64,000 nt of DNA from Rhabdornis inornatus (GCA_013397075.1 VWZS01009792.1:2252687-2316686), one strand, 5' to 3'. Positions 37,301 through 51,938 are shown, counted from the first letter of the stretch. Numbers and translations: made by a program. The notes: a model not told the origin generated them from the sequence alone.

Positions 37301-39410
37301 CATTTGATATGTAGAATAAGATTCTTATTTTTATGGATTTGTTCATTTGTTACAGGCATCCTTGAATTCTCCAGGTTTGCGGGGGTCAGTGAGAAATGAA
37401 TGCCCAATAACCTCTTGTTCAGCCATGGACTGACAGCAAGAACTTGTGCTGGAAGCCTTTCCACCAACTGGATCAACATGTTCAGCTTTAAACTTCATGG
37501 GGAGCGCAGAAAGGGGTATCATAAAGGGTAATTGGTTTCTCCCTTAAATGTGTATTCAATTACACAGTCGACTACTACCAGCACAGAAACCTCTGTGTTT
37601 GATTAGGCATTTCTGAGCTGCAGAATCCCTGCCAGGATGCTCTTCCTTTTATTGTGGCATGGAATATCCTGCAGCTTTTTTCATAGTTGTCTTATCCACT
37701 GATTACAGGTTTGATTCATGAAGATAAGGTCTCCTTTCTTCTCTTTGTTTTAATTTTTTTTCTTCTTCTTTTTATTTTTTATTTTTATTTTTTTTTTTTT
37801 AATTTTAATAAATGGCATTAAATTACCAGAGTTTCCTGCAGTTAGTACATATATTTCCATTGATTTAGGGCTAAATTTTTTCCCCTTTTTAACGGCAGAA
37901 TTTTCTAATTGCAGCTTCCTCAAAATATGATTCATACACAGCACAGTTGCATCTATTGTCAGACATTTTCAAATATCCAGAAGTACCACTTCTGTTTTTA
38001 TCATCTTTACCCTAGGTTTCAATAAAATCCTGTATTATTTTTAAGTTTTTGTACTCTAATTTAAGGATCTTCTACCGTGAACAAAGACCAATATATCTCT
38101 CAGAACTTCTGAATCCATTTCCTCCTTACCATTCTTAAGGGCAGTACTTATATTGTTATCAAGTTTATAACGCAATTGGAAGTATTTTGATGCTATATCT
38201 TTAAGTAACTGAGGCTGCTAACTGAGGAAAAGCTGTTGCAATTTTATTTTAGATGATCAGCGTTTCTGAGCAATTAGGTTTATAGAAATCTGTATTTTGT
38301 GGTGATTTTAGGAGCTTTTAAAAGCCATATTATAATAAAACCTATTGCCTTAGCATAAAAAAGTTAGTAGAAAAGGCTTGTGGTTATTCTTCTCTGCCTA
38401 CAGGGCATAAGCAATGGAGTGAGTGCTGGTGAGGTATCTAGGGATGAGACCCAAGGAATTCTTCAGATAAACACACACTGCTTCCAGAGTTTAGTGCTAG
38501 ACCATTTTACACAGCTTGAAGGCAAAGAAAGTCTGTCCATCTCACAAATCACTTAGGAATGCTTTCCAGTTCAGTGAAAATTATTATGTGTGTGAGAAAG
38601 CATAACTTCAAAACACCCCCAACCCCCCCCAAAAACAGCAGCAACAAAGTCTAGTTCTGTTAAGTTCTTTGTAGCTAAATAAATGTAATTGCAGTATTAA
38701 GTTCTTAGACAGGCTTGGGTTTGTTTGAAGACCATTCCTGAAATCCATCCATGTTTCTTGATGTACACATTATGTAAGTTCTTATCTTGCACTTTGAATG
38801 TTTCAGGGATGCAAAATCAATTTCTTCAATGTTGTAAAGGACAGAACATCAGGCTTCAGCATACTTAAATGCTGTACAGTCCATTGGTGAAATTGCAATA
38901 AAACTAAACATCAAAATAAAACTTATATAAAAGTTAATAAGCTTAGCCTGCAAGATACTTTCAAGCATTTGGAGAAATTGCATTACCAGAAGTCATGATC
39001 ACTATAAAGCCACTATCCTCATTAAAGACTTTGAGGAGGATATAAGCTTTTCCAAGCAGGTTTCCTCATTATAATTCTTACAGTGTATGTGAGTAGCTTA
39101 AACATTTGCCTTATCACAGAAAAGCAGTGAAAACTTTAAAGTGTACATTTGATACTACCACGGATTTACATGGTGCCAGAACATTACTTGGTGTGAAAGA
39201 CCAATGGACTGGATAAGGAAGTAAATTGACTTTCTCATGTTTTTATGCACCAGGAGTGTCATGGGAAGTTGCTAGCAATGCACCATTTATTTTCTTCTGA
39301 AGCCCAACATTGTGTATTTGGTCTAGCTGGAATTAAGTTCTTTCACATCATCCTTCATTGTTTTGGGGCTCATATTTTTGGCTAAAGCAGTTTCACTAAT
39401 TTATCAAAAT
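34320..39410. other. Stretch without genes
   Basis: No gene or transposon is recognised. A T-rich low-complexity tract lies at 37749-37812. A somewhat GC-richer part around 35280-35720 has no coding signal I can defend. Confidence 0.5.
37749..37812. repeat. T-rich low-complexity tract
   Basis: Mostly T with scattered A and C (ttcttcttctttttatttttt type). It is a simple low-complexity tract with no adjoining element. Confidence 0.85.
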
Positions 39411-39783
39411 TCTAGGCTTTGAGGGGACTTAAGTGTGACCCTCCAGTACCTGAAGGGAGCACAGAAGAAAGATGGAGACAGACTTTTTACGAGGGAGCCT
39501 TGAGTGACAGAACAAGGAGTAATGGCTTCAAATGGCAGAGAGTAGGTTTAGACTTGAGATTAGGAAGAAATTCTTTACTGTGAGGGTGGTGAGGCCCTGG
39601 CACAGGTTACTCAGAGAAGCTGTGGCTGCCCCATCCCTGGAAGTGTCCAAGGCCAGGCTGGATGGGGCTCTGTGCAGCCTGGGATAGTGGAAGTTGATAA
39701 AGGAATGAGATTAACATTCTGAAGGAATTAATGATCTTTAAGATCCGTTCCAACCCAAACCACTCTACTATTTTATGATTTCT
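39411..39783 (+). mobile_element. CR1 LINE 3' end, forward orientation
   Basis: It contains the CR1 3' UTR series 'gtgaccctccagtacctga', 'gaagaaattctttactgtga', 'ggtggtgaggccctggcac', 'gctgtggctgccccatcc' and 'agatccgttccaacccaaa', ending in 'attttatgatttct'. The part near 39690-39740, where the consensus has the 'gtgtccctgcccatggcag' phrase, is replaced by unrelated sequence. The copy is 5'-truncated. Confidence 0.9.
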
Positions 39784-42700
39784 TGAGCATTGCCAAGACT
39801 CTCTTTCTCCTAATCTGCCCCCAGAGTTGTCTGGGAATGGGCAAGTGATTGGGAGGGGACACAGCCCAAAGGCACATGCCATAATATTTGACATAATGCA
39901 TAGGTAAAGGAAAAGGCTGGGGGGAAGGTCTTGTTTATGGCTTTTGTCTGTAAGGTGTGCTGAGACCATGATTTCCAGGACATGGTTGGTCATCCGTCTG
40001 CTGATATAGAGATGCACATATAAACACTGTTGGGATTGCTGGATTTTCCTAAAGAGAATTTTCCTGAGGAAAGTTGCTTTATTATCATCTGACGAATAAG
40101 TATGCCTTTCCAGGATGGTCATAGGTCTGGTTACATTTGTCTCTGGGATACACTGGCAGCATCTCAAAATTTTCCTTATTCAGAAGTTGAAGTTTCTGAC
40201 TGTTAATTCAAACCCCTGCCTGATAATTTGGTTTGTATTGCCAAGTATTTAACAGCAATCTGTGCTCTGGACCTTGACTTCTTGTTACAATTCTTCAGCC
40301 TCTTATTTGGTGTAAACAAAAGAAGAAACAAAATGAATAAGCAAAGTTAAATTTTACCTGAACAAAATTTGTGGAGGTTTTTCATAAAAGAATCTGTGAG
40401 ATTGAATTTGTAATAATAAATGCATCAGACTCCTTGGTGTCAGAAGAACTGACATAAGAAAACAGATGATCATGTTATGCTCTGAATAATCAAAATATTG
40501 TTATGGCCAAAAAAACCCAAATATACATATGTAAATGTGAAATTACAGTTTTACATTTTAGCCTGATGACTGCTTTTACAGTCTAATAGTGAAACTATTA
40601 CCCAACTTAGAATAATAACAATACTCATAAGTAAAATTGATACAGGAAAAAATATTGAGAACTTTTAAAATCATTATACCTTTAAACCTACTAACTGTTG
40701 CATATAGGTAAAACCTTATGAAAGGAAGGCCTTGAAAAATCATGGCTCTGCTTCATACAGCTAACATCTACTTGTTTTCTCTTGTATTCACTCTTCCAAT
40801 GTCCCTCTGGGCATTGAACCTTCTGCACTAATCTGGGAGACCAGAGCCAGCACAATTGATGCAGCCAGTGGGAAAAGAGGAAAAGAGGGAACATGAGGAA
40901 CAATCCTTCTGCTCTGAGGAGATGAGGAAGGATGAGGGAGAGAAGAGGCAGCAGTCCCAGAGGAATGAATAGTCCAAAGGTCACTGCCATGCCTCAAAGG
41001 TCAGAAGTTGGTTCAGATCAGAAGCAGAATAAATCTGGTTCTGGAACTTTTCGTTTTGTTTTGTTTTCTGGGGGATTTTATTTATTTTTTTTTGTTTTAA
41101 TTCAAGTGTAAATGGAAGTCAAAGTTTGTGGTAAAGACTTGTGGCTGAAGACTAATTCAGAACAGTCCCTAAGAGAGCACAAAAATCTTCACACAGTAGA
41201 GCCTAATGACATTAAAGGAACGCAAATACAAGTTTATTTTGGTTTTCTGATTAACTGAAATCCCATCAAATAAGCTTTCTTTATCTTTGCAGCTATCTCA
41301 GAGGAAATATCCAGGGAAAATTTACTCAGGAACAGCTTCTATTATTTTAAATCTGGTCTTATCAAATCTTGAATGATTCTAAATGGCTTTCCATAAGGTA
41401 AATTCATATGAATTTAAGTTACCTCATATCTCATATTTCCTCTGATACAGCAGAGTAAAAAATTGCCTTTTTTTTCTGACATTGAAGCAACATTTCAAAA
41501 CAAAACATTATTTACTGAATGCTCAAAGGCCCAAAGTATTTTGGAATACAGATTAAAAAATGTGTTTTGGCTACACCTCTGTAGATTCTTTATGCTAGCT
41601 TCATCTGTTTGACAGAGGAAAGAAAAATCAGTCAAAGTAAAAGCTGCAGAGCCCCTTGCTGCCCTTTTGCCTTCCTCCCTCTGCAGATTTGTGCTTGCTC
41701 ATCAGTGTTGTGCATACACAAACTGGGCAGGCTCTTCCTGCTCCTTCAAAACTCTGGTCTAGCCTCAAATGGGCACATTTTTACATCTCTTTTGGTCCCA
41801 TTCCAACCTGAATGAAACCAGACAAATAAGGTTTATCCCCACTGATGATGGAGGAATTATTTTCTTTGCTTATTTGAGTAGCATCATTACAAAAATTGAC
41901 TTGCATTTCCTCTAGATTGTGTCAATTGTAGTCTCGATTGTAGTTTTATCTGAAGAAAATAGTTAAATCACTGTACCTATCTCCAAGAGATTCTTACCAC
42001 ATACATAAATATAATACAGGCATTTCAGAATTCACCATAATAGATTGAATTTGTTGTTTACTACTGCTTGCCAGTAATAAAAAAATATTTTGAAATAATT
42101 TTGGGTTTGTGTTATAATTTTGTCTCCCAGCAAGAAAACTGCAGCATACCCAGGCCCTTGAACAGAGATAGGCTTGACTATACTTAGCATTTTAAACTTT
42201 AACCCAAAACCTTCTCTAGAGGATTTTGGGGTATAAACAAACAACTACACCAAGCCTTGAAAGAGAAGCCTTTCCTATTGTATTTGATCTCTGTCCCACT
42301 ATGGCTTTAAAATGTAGCATTTTACTGATGATAAGTCTACTTGTGACTGTTTGGGGATTATTGCACGAATAGGATTTTTGATAAATGGTTGTTTTAGTCC
42401 CTCCTGCAACCTAATTTATAGCTAAAATTGGAAGATTTAGAGTTTCTATTTATCTAGACGGGAATGAATTCACCCAGGTCACCTCAGTTGCTCTGATGAG
42501 AAATACACTTATATACTTCCATTATATTTATATATTTATTAGAGACAGCAAAAAGGTTGAATCAGAACAGATCAGACACAGAATCTTTAGAAATTGTACA
42601 GGTTGATTCAAAATAATTCTCATCTCTTAAACTCTCTGAAGCAGAACTTCTTCCTTTGGGAAACTGACAGCCCTACAAAACCTCAAAGTTCTAGAAATCT

Positions 42701-44250
42701 CCTTTTTATCTGACATACTTACTTCCACAAAGTATAAAGTGTCAGACCTTATAATGTGAAGCCAAGCAAATATCTGACATCTTCACTACTGCAAGAAAAA
42801 TATTTTATAAAAATTAAAGCAATCAGAAGTCCCTCAGGTGACTCTATCTGTGGAAAACAAGTTTGCTTCCTCAGACATGGGCAGAAGTTGGATGAGAACT
42901 CCCAAATGTGAAGTCAAGCTCTCAGTTTTTACTTCTAGAATTCTCATTAGAGGCAGGCAATTCTATTCCACACTGAAATTTACTTTTAAACTTCTAAACC
43001 ACTGTACAATTTTGGCATGTGTGGTAGGCCAGAGGGAAAGTTATTCTTTATTGATGAGGCTGTAAAGAGGAAAGTATAGGGTTTCTAGGTGATTACCCTG
43101 AATTGGGCTATTATGTTATAAATAGCCTAATTTACTGCTGTAAAACAGTTCAGTGGTGCTTTCACAGTAATACCATATAAATAGAGAGTGACCATGGGTG
43201 TCCAATACTGAATGTCTCTTCCCTCTCTATTAAATATTGGTCTCCTGTTCTCAGGTGTCCATCCTATTTGGATGGATCTAGTACATTTCATAAACTGGAA
43301 ACTAGCTCAGAGGAAAAGAAAATCTTGCTTAAAAGAAAGAAAATTGGAAGAAGAAAAAGAAAAACACATGAAAAGACAATAAAATGCCTCTAAACACCAA
43401 ATCAGGTACTCATGGAAAGTAGGAGATCAAACCAAAAGCATAATGTCAGAGGTTTTTAATACATTGTGATGCCTAGTTCAGAAATTCTCCTATATTTTTG
43501 TGATAAAAATTAGCTACTGTGTACATAAGGAATTCTCTTCTTATATGATCTTACTTGTCTTTTCACTAAAGGGCTAAGAAAGTTAGAATTCATAGAGACA
43601 GTTTGAAGACAATAAGCCCAAACAATGTAGCTTATTGTTTGGAATTGTGGCACAGGGGGTTTGTATTGATCCAAGAAGGCAAATTGTAAGGTAGGCATAA
43701 CTCTGCAGCACTGAACAAATAACCTCAGAGAGAGCTGTATGCTTTAACCAGCTTTAAAATAACTGGAATGATTATTTTTGGCTAGCCTGTTGATTGCAGA
43801 AGATGGGCACATCCCAAACACCTTCCTTTAGGCAGCTAAAATTAAATGAGAGCAATCTGACCTTGAAAAAAAAAGGTGAGATTCAAGGGAGGGCAAAGGG
43901 TTCTTTCCTCCTCTACATTCTGCCAGGATGTGGAGTTCTGGCAATTTATATACCCTGTTTATAATGAGTCCCAAATCATTGACATAAAAAGAAGAAAATA
44001 ATACTTTAATATTAAGAACAAGATGAACGTAGTAATGTTGCAAAGTCAAAATAGTTCTTCTTTTCTTATGCCAATGAAATGATAAATCTGAAATAGTTTG
44101 CTTTCACTTTTTCTCTAACACACTATCAAATTGACAGTTTCCTTTTAAACATACTGATTTTTACCAAAACTTCTTCAATTGAAAATTTTCAAATTCAAAT
44201 TTCAAACTTCAAGCTGTATTTTCAAATTAAGAATCTTATAACCTTTTACG
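39784..44250. other. Stretch without genes
   Basis: No gene or transposon is recognised over about 4.5 kb. Long minus-strand frames near its left edge are shadows of the CR1 at 39411-39783. Confidence 0.5.
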
Positions 44251-44430
44251 ACAGAATCATAGAATCATAGAATATTTTGAGTTGGAAGGGACCCACAAGG
44301 ATCACTGTGAACAGCTCCTGGCCCTGCACAGGACCATCCCAAAGAGTCATACCATGTGCCTGATGCATTGTCCCAACACCTCTTGAATTCTGTCAGGCTT
44401 GGTGCTGTGACCACTGCCCTGAGGATCCTG
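44251..44430 (-). mobile_element. CR1 LINE 3' tail, reverse orientation
   Basis: It begins with a clean 'acagaatcatagaatcatag', the reverse complement of the CR1 terminal 8-mer repeat. It continues 'gagttggaagggacccaca', 'gcacaggaccatcccaaag' and 'tgtcaggcttggtgctgtga'. The nearly intact terminal repeat suggests it is younger than the other CR1 copies here. It is severely 5'-truncated, to under 200 bases. Confidence 0.9.
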
Positions 44431-44493
44431 GTTTTCATTATGATTTCAAATTATCCTCTCTATATTTCCTAGGAAAGTGCTTCTGGATGTTTT

Positions 44494-44527
44494 TTGGTTG
44501 GTTGGTTGGTTGGTTGGTTGGTTGGTT
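44494..44527. repeat. (TTGG)n microsatellite
   Basis: About eight uninterrupted TTGG units, likely polymorphic in length. Confidence 0.95.
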
Positions 44528-47500
44528 TGGATTTTTATGTTTTATGTGAGTTTTTTGTAATTCATAATCTAATTTACAAATATGGAGTATGCCATTAATT
44601 AAAGTGCACCATTCTTTCTTCCTCCAACTTCCTTCTGCCAAATTCTGTAATTTATTTTTTAAAAGATTATGTAGACAAAAAGGATTATTTCACTATAATT
44701 GATTCCTTGTTACACTAAGCATCATTATCCAGTATATAATTTATGCAAGTTTGAGACTAAAGTAAATGCAAGACTTCTGTACAGGAAAATACAGAAGTAT
44801 TTTTCTCTTTCCTTGTTTCTTTCTTATTTTTTTTTCTCATTATCAGCTACATATTGGAAGTAATTACATTTTCTTTTTGTTAAAAGATTCTACATTCATG
44901 CTCCTCTCTACTGTTACATGGATAGTGAAATTAAATATAAGAATCGACATCTCCTTTGCCATCTCCTTGTGTCTTGCAAATAAAATTCATCCTCAATAAA
45001 ACCATTGTAGCAAAAGTGATATTGTTTGATTAACTGCAGAGAAGAGTCTAATTAATTAGAATTTTGAAAGAAATATTGTCAGGTTGAAAAAAGAAAATTT
45101 GAAAGAATTTCTTTGGATCCAGGATTTTACCCTTCAAACTTCACATGGAGTCACGCTAAGAATCACTACAGTGGTGATCATTATGACAATATTAAGACAC
45201 AAACCCACTCAAGTTTTTGTAAGTTTGCAAGCTGTGTAGGAAGAAAACTCAAAATATCACTAGAAATATGTTCTTGGGAAGGAAAATTCTTACACATCCC
45301 TTGATTCAGGGCAATAGAGCTTGAGTTTAATTTTGGGGTTCACAAATACTTCAAGGTCAAGGAAAAAGTATACAACAAACTGGAACAAAATACAAGGAAA
45401 ATTAAATTAAAGTAAGTATTGCGTGAACTTCACCTGTCTACTAACAAGCTATATCATGTGAGTTAACAGAATGTTGCCATAATTAAGAAAGACAAGAAAA
45501 AAACAAATACATAAGATTAACATAATTACATCAAACAGCCAACTAGACCTTCGAATTTTAATAGTAATAATAAAGCCCATAACAACAACAATAATTAAAA
45601 TATCTATTAAAATAATCCTCCTTATTTTACAGTGATGTATTTACTGTATGACAGACTGCTTCCAGTAAGTATTTGTTTCACTAAAAATCTCACTTATAGT
45701 TATCAAGCCAGGTTTGTGCTCTAGAAAAGCCTTAATGAAGCTTCAGCTTATTTGAGGTCATCAGCTGATTTGAGTCAACATGAGCCCATTTTATTAGTTG
45801 TGGTATTTGCTTTTGTCCCTTTTGCCTGTTGCACATATTTGCTTGCTTTTCTGGCTAAACATTTCTTGTATTCTGAATATCTGGGGTTTCTGACTGCAAG
45901 TAATGCAGCTTTCTACCAAAAAAAACCCAAACCAAAACAACCAGAATAAACTGTGTGACTGTTTTATGTTTTGTTTTTTTTTTTTAATTCTAAGGTACCA
46001 GCCATTTAATGACATTAGGCTGGTCCATAATTCAGCCTTTTAGACTTCTGCATTCTGTGCAGTTGTAAAATACTCCCCTCTTCATCATCACTTTCAGAAT
46101 TTAGAAATCTTCTCAAATACAATGCAATAAATGTTGCAATTTGGGCGTATATGTTTACATTCATATAATTTTGTCTTTAGCAGATGTCATATAATACACA
46201 GGGAAACAAAGTCCAGTCAGCTAGAAAAGAGGAATCAAGAGGAATTTATAGAGAAGCTATTACCTGCAGTACACATAAAACAGAAGTTCACAGAAGGGAA
46301 AGAATGGTCTCAAATGACAAACGTAAAAATATTTTGGGCTCTAGGCACAGTAACATTTTTACATCTCTTTTCATCCTTAAATCATTAAATGTTAATTAAA
46401 ATACATCTTTGTTGATGTGGTAATTATTTCCTTGATCCTTACTCATGATTCTTACTCTTTGTCTCTCAAAACTGCATTTTCATTGGTTAGTTTATTGTCC
46501 TCTTTTTGGTATCCCTTTGTTGAACCTGTTTAATTCCATATATGCCATAATTTCCATTATGCAATATCTCATAATTGTTCCAATGTGCTAACATGGGGTC
46601 CAACCCTTTTTCTGTGTCTTCAAAATTTTAAATAGGCACTGTTGCTTCCTAGATTTGTACCCAGTTTTCACACAAGAGGTGTGATGGCTGTATTCAGAAG
46701 TGCTGTTTGTAGTGAAGTTTGTGTTCATTTGGAAGTGGCTGCAGATGGTTGCATTCCATCTTACACATATTTTGCCTATCCCTAAATACTGTCTGTATTC
46801 AGGGTCTTATTAGAGAAATGGTGTTTAGCTGCCACCTATTTCAAAGCTCAATAACCTTGTAATGAAGGAAATGCTGAATCTTTCCTAGATGATGTAATAA
46901 TGCCTAAGTGAAGTAAAGATTGCAAGCAGAGAGTGTATATTGACTGCCCTGAGCTAAAGGGACTGGAAAAGAACAGCTCAGCTTTCAGTAAGAGATAATC
47001 TTGAGATTATAATGTATATTATCATACATTTACATAACTATGTAGGAACAGATATGTCTGTCCATACCAAGTAAAACACACACCTGTAGACCTCCTTCCC
47101 TGCAATATGTGGCTTCAATGGTAGTTAACTGAAGTTTCCTCAGAAAAAAAAATGTTCTCCCTCCAAAAATTGCCCTGTAGGACTCTCCCAAGTTTCTTTT
47201 TCTCTCCAAGTTGAAATTAACTGGAGGTTTAAAGATTCCACAGTAATTCTCATAATGTTTATGTGCATCAGTGATGATTGTAATGCTGAAGTAATATATT
47301 AATGCAGAGAGGAAACTGAACAAGACGCTCAGCTTTTATTACAAGTGCTTGAAGAAATAAAAGTTTTGCATCTCAGAATAGTGACTGGGTAAAGAAACAC
47401 TGGTTTGAGAGCCACCCATTCCTTGGTTTAGACTGTGCTGCCACTAGCGGGTGTCTGCAACTGCCTGACAGATTTGAATCTAGTCACGAAAAAATTTATC

Positions 47501-48540
47501 TGAACTTCAGTTACATACACATTTAAAAGTAATATGTAGGTGAAATAAATTACTTGGGGAGAAAAGTGGTTTTGCACCATATGGTGCTCCCTTTAAAATG
47601 CCACTCTTGGTGCCTTGGCTGTACTTTATTTTTGAACATTTTCAAGTGGTTCATTTGGACTGCTCCTACCCTTTCTGGCTGAATACATCCCTCTCCCTGT
47701 GATCAGCCAGCCAACATGCTAATGGAATGTAATTTGCACTGCACATAATTATCTGGATGGGAGACTCCCATGCTTGTGTTTTCTAATGGAGAGCTGGATT
47801 ATGTAGCTTTATTATTCAAAGCAAATGGGAACATGAGTTACATGCTGTGTAACTGAAATGAGTAGGGTCCATAGGTTCAGCCTGATGCTTATACAGTGGC
47901 CTGCCATACTTAACTCTGTTGTAAAATAGGATTTAGAATGGAATAATTTAAAGTGGGAACAGCAATTTATCCCCATCTACCAGTAGCTATGAAAATATTG
48001 TCATATGGCAGACTGTTTGAACAGAAAAAATGCTCAGCAGTATACATTGCAGCACATATTCTTTCATATGCCTGATGCAATAAGGCTTTAATTGTTTTAA
48101 GTCATTGTTTTTATAGTATTTATTAATAGGGGATATTTAAGAATGCACCCTAAATTTTGCTGACCTCTCTACTTTGTACATATTGTCACAGAATTAATGA
48201 GTTTTGTATATAATCAGTCTTTGAAAGAGTCTCTTAAAATAAGTAGTTGCAAGATGAAAGCAGGGCAGTATGTTTTTCCTTTTAATAATTTCATTAGATG
48301 ACATGCTGATAATATCTGTCTTTATTTGGTGTCCACATACAGAATAAAGTAAAAGTGGTGCTGGAGGAAAAAGTGTTGGTGAAAAAGAGGCCACAGAAGG
48401 AAGGCCTTGCTAGGTTTTGATTTCTGCAAAAATATATTTTGTTTTATTTATACCTCTCTACTTTTTCAGAGTTATATCCTAATCATATGCATCTTAAACA
48501 AATGAACTAGTGGTATGAAGTGACTATATGTATTGGGTAT
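44528..48540. other. Stretch without genes
   Basis: No gene or transposon is recognised. At 47718-47755 a cluster of AT-rich homeodomain- and POU-like words (ATGCTAAT, TAATTTGC, ATAATTAT) could be regulatory but is unproven. Confidence 0.5.
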
Positions 48541-48791
48541 ATTGAAAGAGTGTAAATTTAGATTAGAACAGATATTAGGAAGAAAATATTTTGAGGGTGA
48601 TGAGACACTAGAAAAGGTTGCCCAAATAATGGCAAAAAATGCCTTGTGGATGCCAGGCCATTGGAGGTGCTCTAAGTCAGGTTGGATGGCACTTCGAGCA
48701 ACCTGGTCTAGTGGAAGGTGCCCATCTCCAAAGCAGGGGGATTGGAATTAAACAGTCTTTAAGGTCCCTTCCAAACCAAACCAAACCAAAA
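48541..48791 (+). mobile_element. Old CR1 LINE 3' end, forward orientation
   Basis: A diverged CR1 3' UTR: 'atattaggaagaaaatattt', 'gagggtgatgagacactag', 'caggttggatggcacttcg', 'caacctggtctagtggaagg' and 'aaggtcccttccaaacc'. The terminal repeat has been replaced by CCAAA units (48771-48790). It is 5'-truncated and among the more degraded copies in the window. Confidence 0.85.
48771..48790. repeat. (CCAAA)n short tandem repeat at CR1 end
   Basis: Four CCAAA units extend from the CR1 phrase 'ccttccaaacc', apparently grown from the element's own 3' sequence. Confidence 0.85.
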
Positions 48792-51700
48792 TGAAAGAGA
48801 GAAAATCAAATCTACAAATGATGGATAAGTAGAATAAATTTTGGGAATGGACTATGAATTTCTGTATGAAAAAAGGTAGGGAAAAGATGTTTTAAAATGA
48901 GTGGGAAAAAATATTAAGTAAGAAAATGCGCATGTGAAAAACACTGGTAAAGGAAAAAAAAAACACTTTGAAATTAATGTTTCATAATTCTTTTCCTTTC
49001 ATCTGAAATATTCTGTATTTTTCCAAATTTTCAGTCAAAACACAAAATCTGCAAAAGGCAAATTATGCCAACGTTATTACTATTATACACTCCAAAGTAA
49101 AATAAATTTTTGTATGTCAGAAAAGAGCAAGAACATAATTTACAGGTCACCAGAATGTGCTAAATCTCTCAGCAATGGGCACTGAACAACACTCAGCTGC
49201 TTGCTTCTTGGCCTTCATTTTTCTTTTAAAATATTAATCTCTATCAGAGCCCTTTATAGACAGCTGGGTTCCACCTTTTGTTAGAGAGAATGATGGTGCT
49301 AAAATGAGCACAATCCAATTACATATTTTCCTTACTTTCACCAGATTTTTAAAGTCTGTCTGCTTAAATCTCAAAATCTGAAAAAGGAAGGTAATGAATT
49401 GAGAAAACCAGTTCGTAAGACTGACTATAAACTTACTTCAAGATACATGGCAATATAAGAAGGATTTGGCTTCTAGTTGGCTAACATCAAACTAGTTATA
49501 TGTTTATACCCTCACTTTGTATTTTAGTCGATCAGAAAATCGTTCTTTTTCTACTTGTTTCATGAGTTGAAGGAAAAATTTCCCCTCTTCTTGCATGGTG
49601 TACAAGTATCTGCCGTGTAAACAATGACTTGCCATGCACAGGATTAAACACTGAGAATAATATTGGAACTGCAAATCCTTTTATTAATTATGGAAGATGT
49701 CACTGCAAAAGTGTGTTATAAATGAATATAATGACATTTTTGGAACGTTCATTACTACTGTTAACGTTGAGAGCCTACTATATGAATTTATCATATAATA
49801 GCTGACTCTATCACAAATACAGTATTGAATGCTGAATTTATATCAGTCCTTTCCAGGCAGGAATTGTGCCATAATTGCATTACAGAATATATATGTTAAC
49901 CTGGAAGGAGGCAAATTAAATTTATGTTTTAGTTTGAGAGGAGGTGAAATATCTATTTGTTTATTTTATCAGAGTGTTGTTAGAAATCACATTTTTATGC
50001 ATTGTTACAAGTTTTCTGGTTGGTGTTTAACAAGTATAGATAATCCCTTTTGACAAGAAGTATAAGAAGGAGTAAGTGCCTTAGAGCAAAACATGTTTTT
50101 CTGCTAACAATATTCATAATTTTGCACAAAGAGGTCACAGGTGTTTTTATATGCTATATAATATAATCATATTGATAAATAATCAGTCTCTGCAATTAAT
50201 CACGTTTCTTCTCAAACATAGAAAATGTGTATGTGTAAAGACAGGGAAATACATCAAGTGACACTAGCTGAGGTGTAGCTACACTCATTCCTCCACAGTT
50301 AATGGACCCACCCATGGTGTCTGTGATATGGCTTTTAGAATGTGCCATTATGTTACTGCTGAAATTTTGAGTTAAGGCATCTAATGATGCAAGCTAGATT
50401 TTGCAATGACTTAAAGGTGTTGATCTGTGCAACAAATTTAATTAGAGGAGAAATGCCAAATCTTTAGCTTTGGCTGAAATCTTCTATTTGTCTGCATTTA
50501 GTAATTTACTTTGTTCAGATTAGCAATTAATTACACCCTTATTTTTTGTACTATCCTAGCAGCAGAATTCTTCTAACTCCATGCTAATACACTGAGACAA
50601 TATTGACTCAGGGAGAAGCATGTCATTAGTTGATTCTACAGTGTCACTTACTACTTCTTCCTTGTGTATTCAGTATATCAAATGATTTTAAGATTAGTAA
50701 TATAAATCGTTGTTTCTGTTTCTAAGATGATAAATATACCAAATTTTCTGTCAAAGTTTTAATAATCTGAAATTCCGCTCTTTCTGCAATATTTACTTGA
50801 AACAACCTCATGTTTTAAAAATATTTTAGTGTCAAACAAGTGTGAAGACACAAGTCCAGCATTTTGTGAAATTCAAATAACTTCAGCTGTATAAGTTTAA
50901 ATCCATTAAAAACAGAAAGAGTGCTTGAATAGGACAAGATAGAGTTAGAATGAGATCTTGTGAAAACCAGTAGAACATACAATTACCAACTTGCAGAATC
51001 CACAGAACAGAATTGTGGAGTGTGGACAACAGGCAGTAATAAAGCAGGAGTTCTGAAAAAAAATGTTTAAGATAGAATATTGCAAATTTCAGTGCTGAGC
51101 CCACTTCTGCTGATTGCAATTACATGGAGTCAAGATTACCACTACTGAATATGATCTCTTACATCTGAAAAAACCTCTGAGAGTAAACATGCTGAGAACT
51201 TGGAGGGTTTGGACCATTTTCTTCAGTCAAAATTGAGAGACAGCATAGTGGAGAAAAATGTTTAGAAGTGAATATAAAAATGGGTATAGAGTTCAAAGAT
51301 TTTATTATGTATCTTGTCTGAAGAAATAGGGCTGGAGAAAGCAATTTCTTGACTTATCAAACAACTATAATTTGCAATTTATGCCTAAATAGCAGCAAAT
51401 TGCTTTTAGTCAATATGTAGTTATGCTGTCATTACAATCTTGAAAAAAAACGCTACAGAGACCATTTCATGAGGTCAATTTGAATTGTAATAGAAAATAT
51501 TCATCTTGAAATGACTTCTAGATACAAAGAGTAACTTCTGCTTGCATGTTAATAAACAGAAATCACATTGGTTATTAAATAATATGTGATTAAGTCTGTG
51601 CTCCTGGATCTGAAAGCAAATGAGATTTTTTCCATTCATAAATTCTCTTGGTCGTGATGTTCCACTTAGGACCTGGACAGCTTTTTTGGCAATATAATGT

Positions 51701-51902
51701 AATAATTAAGATATCCATAAATGCTCTAGGTAAGTGCTTTGTCCCTCGTTACAGTCATAGAGGTCTTTTACAAGTGAGTAGAGCAGATTATGGCTATAGA
51801 GCATGTTCCTGTAACCTCCAAGGTGTCCATCCCCTCTTAGGCAGGAGCTGCTGAGTTAATTGCAGTGAACAGGGAGGATGCTTTAGGCCAACTCTGACAT
51901 AG
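48792..51902. other. Stretch without genes
   Basis: No gene or transposon is recognised. Open frames reach at most 78 codons. Confidence 0.5.
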
Positions 51903-51938
51903 TTTGATCCACAGGACCACCACACACTTCATGGGGAC

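Noticed and set aside
39607..40167. 186-codon minus-strand frame
   Set aside because: Its C-terminal third runs antisense through the CR1 3' end at 39411-39783, and the rest shows no recognisable protein. A shadow frame is the simplest reading.
45370..45600. A-rich, ATAA-containing stretch considered as a nuclear mitochondrial insertion
   Set aside because: No mitochondrial gene frame or tRNA-like fold could be recognised.
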